Shown in pieces: positions 59,787-64,000 of a stretch of DNA of 64,000 bases (positions are counted from its first letter, which is position 1; each line of letters opens with the position of its first letter). This DNA comes from Pyrenula massariospora (lineage: Eukaryota; Ascomycota; Eurotiomycetes; Pyrenulales; Pyrenulaceae), in contig JAGFMI010000003.1 of the NCBI GenBank assembly GCA_021030905.1, positions 1,426,001 through 1,490,000 on the forward strand, given 5' to 3'. The translations under genes were made by a program, and so were the position numbers. The notes beneath the pieces were generated by a model that made no database searches, was not told the DNA's origin, and was given only the letters and a program-made list of their open reading frames with translations.

Positions 59787-60710
59787 TAGTTGCGAGCTTG
59801 TAAAGATTGTGCCAAAGTGCGTAAGTACCTCTCTGCATCAATACGCCGCTCTTCTCTATCTTCCCTCCTAGAGCTCATCGTCTTGACTGCTTTCGTGGAA
59901 GATGCAGTCGTCCGAGACATACGACTCGCCAACACTGCTAGGTGTGGCCGAAAGACCATGCTCACGAGGCCGGCACATGATGTCTAAAACTATTTGTACG
60001 CTATGGGCGGTACACCTGAGTCACAGGTTCGCTGGAACACAAAGTTTTTGAAAGCAATGATATCGAATCACTCTCCTAGCAGCGGGGAGATGCGACGCTT
60101 AAGCTTTGTCTCCGAGTTAGCGTGGATGCAAGGGGCCGCTGGAGCCTGGAGGCACACCCCGCCCGACAGCCCATATACTCTTCCGGAAGCCGATAGGTGG
60201 TATGCTGTTAATTATATTTATCCAACTAAACCCATCAATTGATGGCGCTGGTCATGATATTAATTACCCTAAGGCTAATCAGGGCATCTAAAGCACCTCA
60301 GAACCTATAACAGATCTATTGAGGGTCAATTGTGGTACTACCAAGGCCTTTGCTTAGCCTTATACCCAGGCTCCTCGGGCGGGGTTGGCAATGTTCCTGA
60401 CGTAGTAGGCAATGTAAAGTCTTAAAGTTTGGCGAGTCTTTCTCTATACGACAAGAAAATGTTTATATAACAGAGCTTCCTCTATGATGATAATGAGGTA
60501 ACAGAAGAGTAACGAGAGAAGTCTCTTAAGACAACGCCCTGGTAGTCATTCCTGGGTAGACCGACTGGTAGATAGATCATCGAAGACCTAAGAGACACTT
60601 TCTCCATGCATACTACAGAAGGGTAAAGGCTGTAACAAGAAACAACCTTTCCATTCTGGATGGACACTGGAATATGCACGAGAAGGATACCATAGATTTA
60701 ATCGTTTCCA
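59787..60710. other. Gap between exonuclease-domain gene and PEX10
   Basis: This 0.9-kb stretch holds the promoter of the minus-strand exonuclease gene and the PEX10 3' end. Short frames only. The part at 60.2-60.6 kb is AT-rich. Confidence 0.5.
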
Positions 60711-61802
60711 TTATGAAGACCTGAGGGGCAAAATTTTTTGCGGTAGAATATCTTGCCTGCAGAGTGGACATTCAGCCTTTTCCTTAACCCAGTCCTGTAC
60801 GCAGGTCCAGCAGAAGACATGCCCACAAGTCGTAACACTTGGATCCCTAAAGGGTTCTAGACACAACGTGCATTTCCTTTGCTGACCAGCCGGGATCCAG
60901 GCCATCATTGCTTCGTCTTTTACATCGAACAGTGGGTGATCGGGGACTGGAGTCTGAATTGTGGCGGCAAGGCCCTTCAGAGCTTGATCATGAGACGACA
61001 CGGCCTTTTCTTCACCCATAAATCGGAGACTAGCCGACGATTCAACCGACTTGTCGGCCGGCTGTCCATGGGCCTTGTTTGCTGGCTGATGCATAGCATG
61101 CTCTTGTGTGCGTTCAAAAGTCTTGTTTTCATGAATCGTGTCCCGAACATGCAATATAGATTGTAGACCTAATTGCAGCACCAAAAGAACGCCCAATACT
61201 TCATATCCGACTCTCTGTTCTTCAGGTCTTATCTGCCTCGAAAATATATATCGAAGTCCAAAAATCCTCTTTGCGACATGGTAGTAAGCGCCGGTAAAAT
61301 AGAAGGTCGCTAGGCTAATAGCATATATCGGATTCGGAGAGGTTATGGTATCAAGATGTTTAAGTACGTATTTTTGCACTTTTAAAGCTCGCGATCTCGG
61401 GGGATCGAACTGACTGTTTGCTCGCTCTAAGTTCCGTTCTAATTTGATTCGTAGCTTTCGTCGCAGGACTGGCAATATTCGTGTAAGAAACCATGGCCCA
61501 AAAACAACGCTTCCAATATATCCTACCCGCCTAGACAAGGTAGCGAGTTTTAAAGTATCTTCCTCGACTTGAACGACATCACAATACTCCTCTCCTAGTG
61601 TTCTATTTCCGAGCAGAGTGGTGAGACATAGGTATAAAAGCTCGGTCAGGTGAGATGTCGCCGCAGAGTGTTGATGTGCAAAGCGAACCCCAAGGAGAGA
61701 GCGAAGTATTTCAGTGGCTTGATTAGTGAGACCAGAGGTAACGAATATATCTTTTTCGTGAGTACGTAGTATATCTGGGGAGCTTGCGAATGGATACTCC
61801 AT
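60711..61802 (-). CDS. PEX10: Peroxisome biogenesis RING E3 ligase Pex10
   Basis: An uninterrupted 363-aa frame. The N-terminal part (FASSPDILRTHEKDIFVTS, then LLYLCLTTLLGNRTLGEEYC) is the Pex2/Pex10/Pex12 membrane domain, with hydrophobic segments at about 95-115, 170-190 and 215-235. The C-terminal C3HC4 RING reads CTLCLEPFRDPSVTTCGHVF followed by CWTCVQDWVKEKAECPLC, with all eight metal ligands. With Pex2 and Pex12 it forms the peroxisomal retrotranslocation ligase that ubiquitinates the receptor Pex5. It is transcribed divergently from ERD1. Confidence 0.95.
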   Translation of the reverse strand: MEYPFASSPDILRTHEKDIFVTSGLTNQATEILRSLLGVRFAHQHSAATSHLTELLYLCLTTLLGNRTLGEEYCDVVQVEEDTLKLATLSRRVGYIGSVVFGPWFLTRILPVLRRKLRIKLERNLERANSQFDPPRSRALKVQKYVLKHLDTITSPNPIYAISLATFYFTGAYYHVAKRIFGLRYIFSRQIRPEEQRVGYEVLGVLLVLQLGLQSILHVRDTIHENKTFERTQEHAMHQPANKAHGQPADKSVESSASLRFMGEEKAVSSHDQALKGLAATIQTPVPDHPLFDVKDEAMMAWIPAGQQRKCTLCLEPFRDPSVTTCGHVFCWTCVQDWVKEKAECPLCRQDILPQKILPLRSS

Positions 61803-62096
61803 CTTGTCTGCGCTGGCGAAGAACGAAACGGTAGAGAAGTCGAGTTGTTAAGGCGGGACGAATAAAAAGACGTTCACCCCCTAGCCGAGGCTTGCACAAG
61901 TTGCCGCTGCGCCTACTGTATTGCCAGTCACACTCACGGCCCTTTCCGTCAACCCTTGCTTCGACCCCAAACTTTCAGCTTCAATTCAAAGTACGAGTAG
62001 GACAAGTGGAACAACCTCACCTCAGTCACTCATTTACCCTGCCACCATTCTAGAACGCCGCTCTGTTTCTCTCTCACAGCATGCCTCACGATCATC
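61803..62096. promoter_or_regulatory. Short divergent promoter PEX10 / ERD1 with an overlapping upstream ORF
   Basis: Only 294 bp lie between the two start codons. On the ERD1 side, an ATG at 62081 opens a 14-codon frame (MPHDHHGWRPCCRA) that ends at 62125, overlapping the main start in another frame. The sequence just before it, CTGTTTCTCTCTCACAG, looks like a 3' splice site, so a leader intron is possible. Confidence 0.5.
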
Positions 62097-63511
62097 ATGG
62101 ATGGCGACCCTGCTGTAGAGCCTGAGCTAGATGGCTTCAGCATACTACTTCCGCTTCCTTATAGGGTTGCGATTATTGTGGTCTTGGGTAACGCTCTTGT
62201 GAAGATCTTTTTCTGTAATACTAACAAGTTCTTCTTAGGTGTGTGGGCATGGGGATCTAACCTACACTACTTACGGGCCGTTGGCATCGTGCGTGGAGAC
62301 AAAGCACCTCAATACCCTGGCTAATCGTTTTACAGGACGTTCCTGCGCTGATTCGATATCCTTCTCGGCAAGCATCGCATCACACACCGCATCATAGCTC
62401 TACATACCATCTTGCGACCCTACTTAGCGGTCTCCTCGCCGTGTCCCTCCTCTTATTTTGGGCTATCACACATGGCTCGCCGAAGGCTGTAGTATCATGG
62501 GAAATACTTCCACAATCATACTTGTTCCTAATTGTCGGGTTATTCTTCCTACCACTGCAAAAGTTATCGCAAAGTGGACGGTATCGCTTTCTGTCAACTT
62601 TGAAAAGAGTTAGCCTAGGCGGTCTTGCTGAAGCTCAAGATGGAAAATTTGGAGACATTATCCTAGCTGATGTTTTGACCAGCTACGCGAAAGTCCTTGG
62701 CGACCTATTCGTTGCTAGTTGCATGTTTTTCTCAAAAGGCCAGTCAAGCACCGCCAAGCCGAACAGAGCATGTGGTGGAGCGGTTATGGTTCCTTTGATC
62801 ATCAGTATACCAAGCATAATTCGGCTAAGACAATGCCTGATCGAATTTGTGCGAGTTCGACGGAGTAAAGCTACGTCGAGTGGTTGGGGTGGGCAACATC
62901 TAGCTAATGCTCTGAAATACTCCAGCGCGTTTCCTGTTATCATACTGAGTGCGCTTCAACGGGGCTATGATCCTACCAAGTTCAACATGTCAGAAACCGG
63001 CCTTTTCCGGCTTTGGTAATTCAATTATATCAGACTACTGTGTAACATCACTAATTACTCTAGGTTGTTGTTTGTCTTTATTAATTCCTTCTACTCATTC
63101 TACTGGGACGTTGCTAAGGATTGGGATTTGACCGTGTTTTCTTCAACCGCAGAGCGGAACGACCCGGAGCATCCATACGGACTTCGACGGTACCGATATT
63201 TTCGTTCACCCAACATGTATTACGGAGCGATTTGCATAGATTTTATGCTACGATGTACTTGGAGCTTGAAGTTGTCGCCTCACCTAGATCATTTCAACGA
63301 TCTTGAGGGTGGAATCTTCGTAATGGAGTTGCTTGAAGTTTTACGCAGGTGGATTTGGATTTTCTTTCGGGTAGAAACTGAATACGGTAACGACCTAATT
63401 CTTGCTGAAAGCGACCTTGGACTGATACTCTTTGCAGTTAGAAACAACAAGGGCCCTGCGCCGGATGACATTTTGCTAGGCGAATATAACGGCAAGATAG
63501 ACGAAGATTGA
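62097..63511 (+). CDS. ERD1: ER retention protein Erd1 (EXS domain)
   Basis: Three exons: 62097-62288, 62336-63015 and 63064-63511, giving 439 aa. The N-terminal half has several membrane segments (LPYRVAIIVVLGNALVKIFF, SWEILPQSYLFLIVGLFFLP). The EXS domain is clear: LFRLWLLFVFINSFYSFYWD across the last splice, VAKDWDLTVFSS, then LRRYRYFRSPNMYYGAICID and MELLEVLRRWIWIFFRVETE. There is no SPX domain, as expected for Erd1 rather than Pho90/Syg1. Erd1 recycles phosphate from the Golgi lumen and is needed for retention of glycosyltransferases and HDEL proteins. Confidence 0.93.
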
Positions 63512-63870
63512 ATTTTGGCCGACGCATGAGCAAGGTCCACCAAGCAATTGCATATCTAATTACAAGGGCTACATAGTAAATGATAGAAGCAGTGCTCTTA
63601 GGAGCACGATGAATTCTTTTGAAACCTCTTGGCCGCACAAACTTCCTTTAGGAAATGTCGTAGAATTGATCAATAGGAAAGATAATCGAGCAAGATGCAG
63701 GGAGAACAAAAGGGTAGTTTGTTCCTGGTCGACAATCTTAACCCCTAATCGGGAAGACTCTAAGCTTGGGCCACCACGCCGGTGAAGAAAAATCGCTGGC
63801 GAACTCAATTGAGCCTTCACGCTAGTATAGGCTATATTATCAACGAGTTCGGACATTACAGGCCCAAGAA
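63512..63870. other. Gap between ERD1 and the last gene
   Basis: About 360 bp with no supported frame. It should hold the ERD1 3' end and the promoter of the next plus-strand gene. Confidence 0.5.
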
Positions 63871-64000
63871 ATGGCCAAAAGTTATTCAGAGAACTCGGAT
63901 GATTTCGAATTTATTGAGACACCAGCTGCGCCTTCTCCTACTCCGCCTGCTGAAGATTGCGGCGTCCGCACAACATCGGTGAGCTTTTTCCCGCCATGAA
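63871..64000 (+). CDS. N-terminal exon of an unidentified gene, cut by the window edge
   Basis: ATG at 63871 opens 36 codons, MAKSYSENSDDFEFIETPAA then PSPTPPAEDCGVRTTS, ending at a GTGAGC donor at 63979. The acidic and Pro-rich start with FEFIETP looks like a real protein N-terminus, but the rest lies outside the window and I cannot name the family. Confidence 0.55.

Overview
The window is nuclear DNA of a filamentous ascomycete (Pezizomycotina). The signs are short 45-80 bp GT-AG introns with CTAAC/CTGAC-like branch sites, a Zn2Cys6/Fungal_trans_2 regulator, a fungal rhodopsin-domain membrane protein, CreA- and AreA-type promoter motifs, and fungal forms of ECM29, PEX10, ERD1, eIF3i and trifunctional C1-THF synthase. 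The sequence alone does not fix the class. Protein models below were spliced by hand; where a length is given, the exon sums divide by three and the joined protein matches its family across each junction.

Layout. 0.6-5.5 kb: a rhodopsin-like membrane protein and an unrecognised multi-pass membrane protein (+). 6.3-23.2 kb: four minus-strand genes: proteasome subunit beta-7 (PRE4/PSMB4), a WW + PhoD-like phosphatase protein, a Zn2Cys6 transcription factor whose zinc cluster is cut up by micro-exons, and the proteasome adaptor ECM29 as one 5.4 kb exon. 24.3-33.2 kb (+): a sterol-glucosyltransferase-like GT1 enzyme with an extra C-terminal domain, glutamine synthetase, and an MFS permease of the anion:cation symporter type. 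33.8-40.1 kb: C1-THF synthase (-) and eIF3i (+) share a short divergent promoter, followed by a two-domain DUF427 protein (-). 41.7-43.6 kb: a quinate-type sugar-porter MFS (+) with a cluster of CreA motifs upstream.

43.6-54.7 kb is an 11 kb gene-poor island. It holds two diverged direct duplications, a 28-bp minisatellite, a decayed reading frame, and a 3.3 kb tract built from a palindromic element in several copies plus a larger direct repeat. I see no intact transposase or reverse transcriptase there.

54.7-64 kb: a 1688-aa protein carrying a DEDDy (WRN/RNase D-like) exonuclease domain (-), PEX10 (-), ERD1 (+) from a short divergent promoter with PEX10, and the first exon of another gene running off the end.

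Most genes are housekeeping and unrelated to each other: protein turnover (PRE4, ECM29), nitrogen and one-carbon metabolism (GS, C1-THF synthase), translation (eIF3i), organelle biogenesis (PEX10, ERD1). I see no biosynthetic cluster and no obvious new multi-gene system. The most unusual items are the micro-exon zinc cluster, the palindromic repeat family of the island, the very large exonuclease-domain protein, and the C-terminal extension of the glucosyltransferase.
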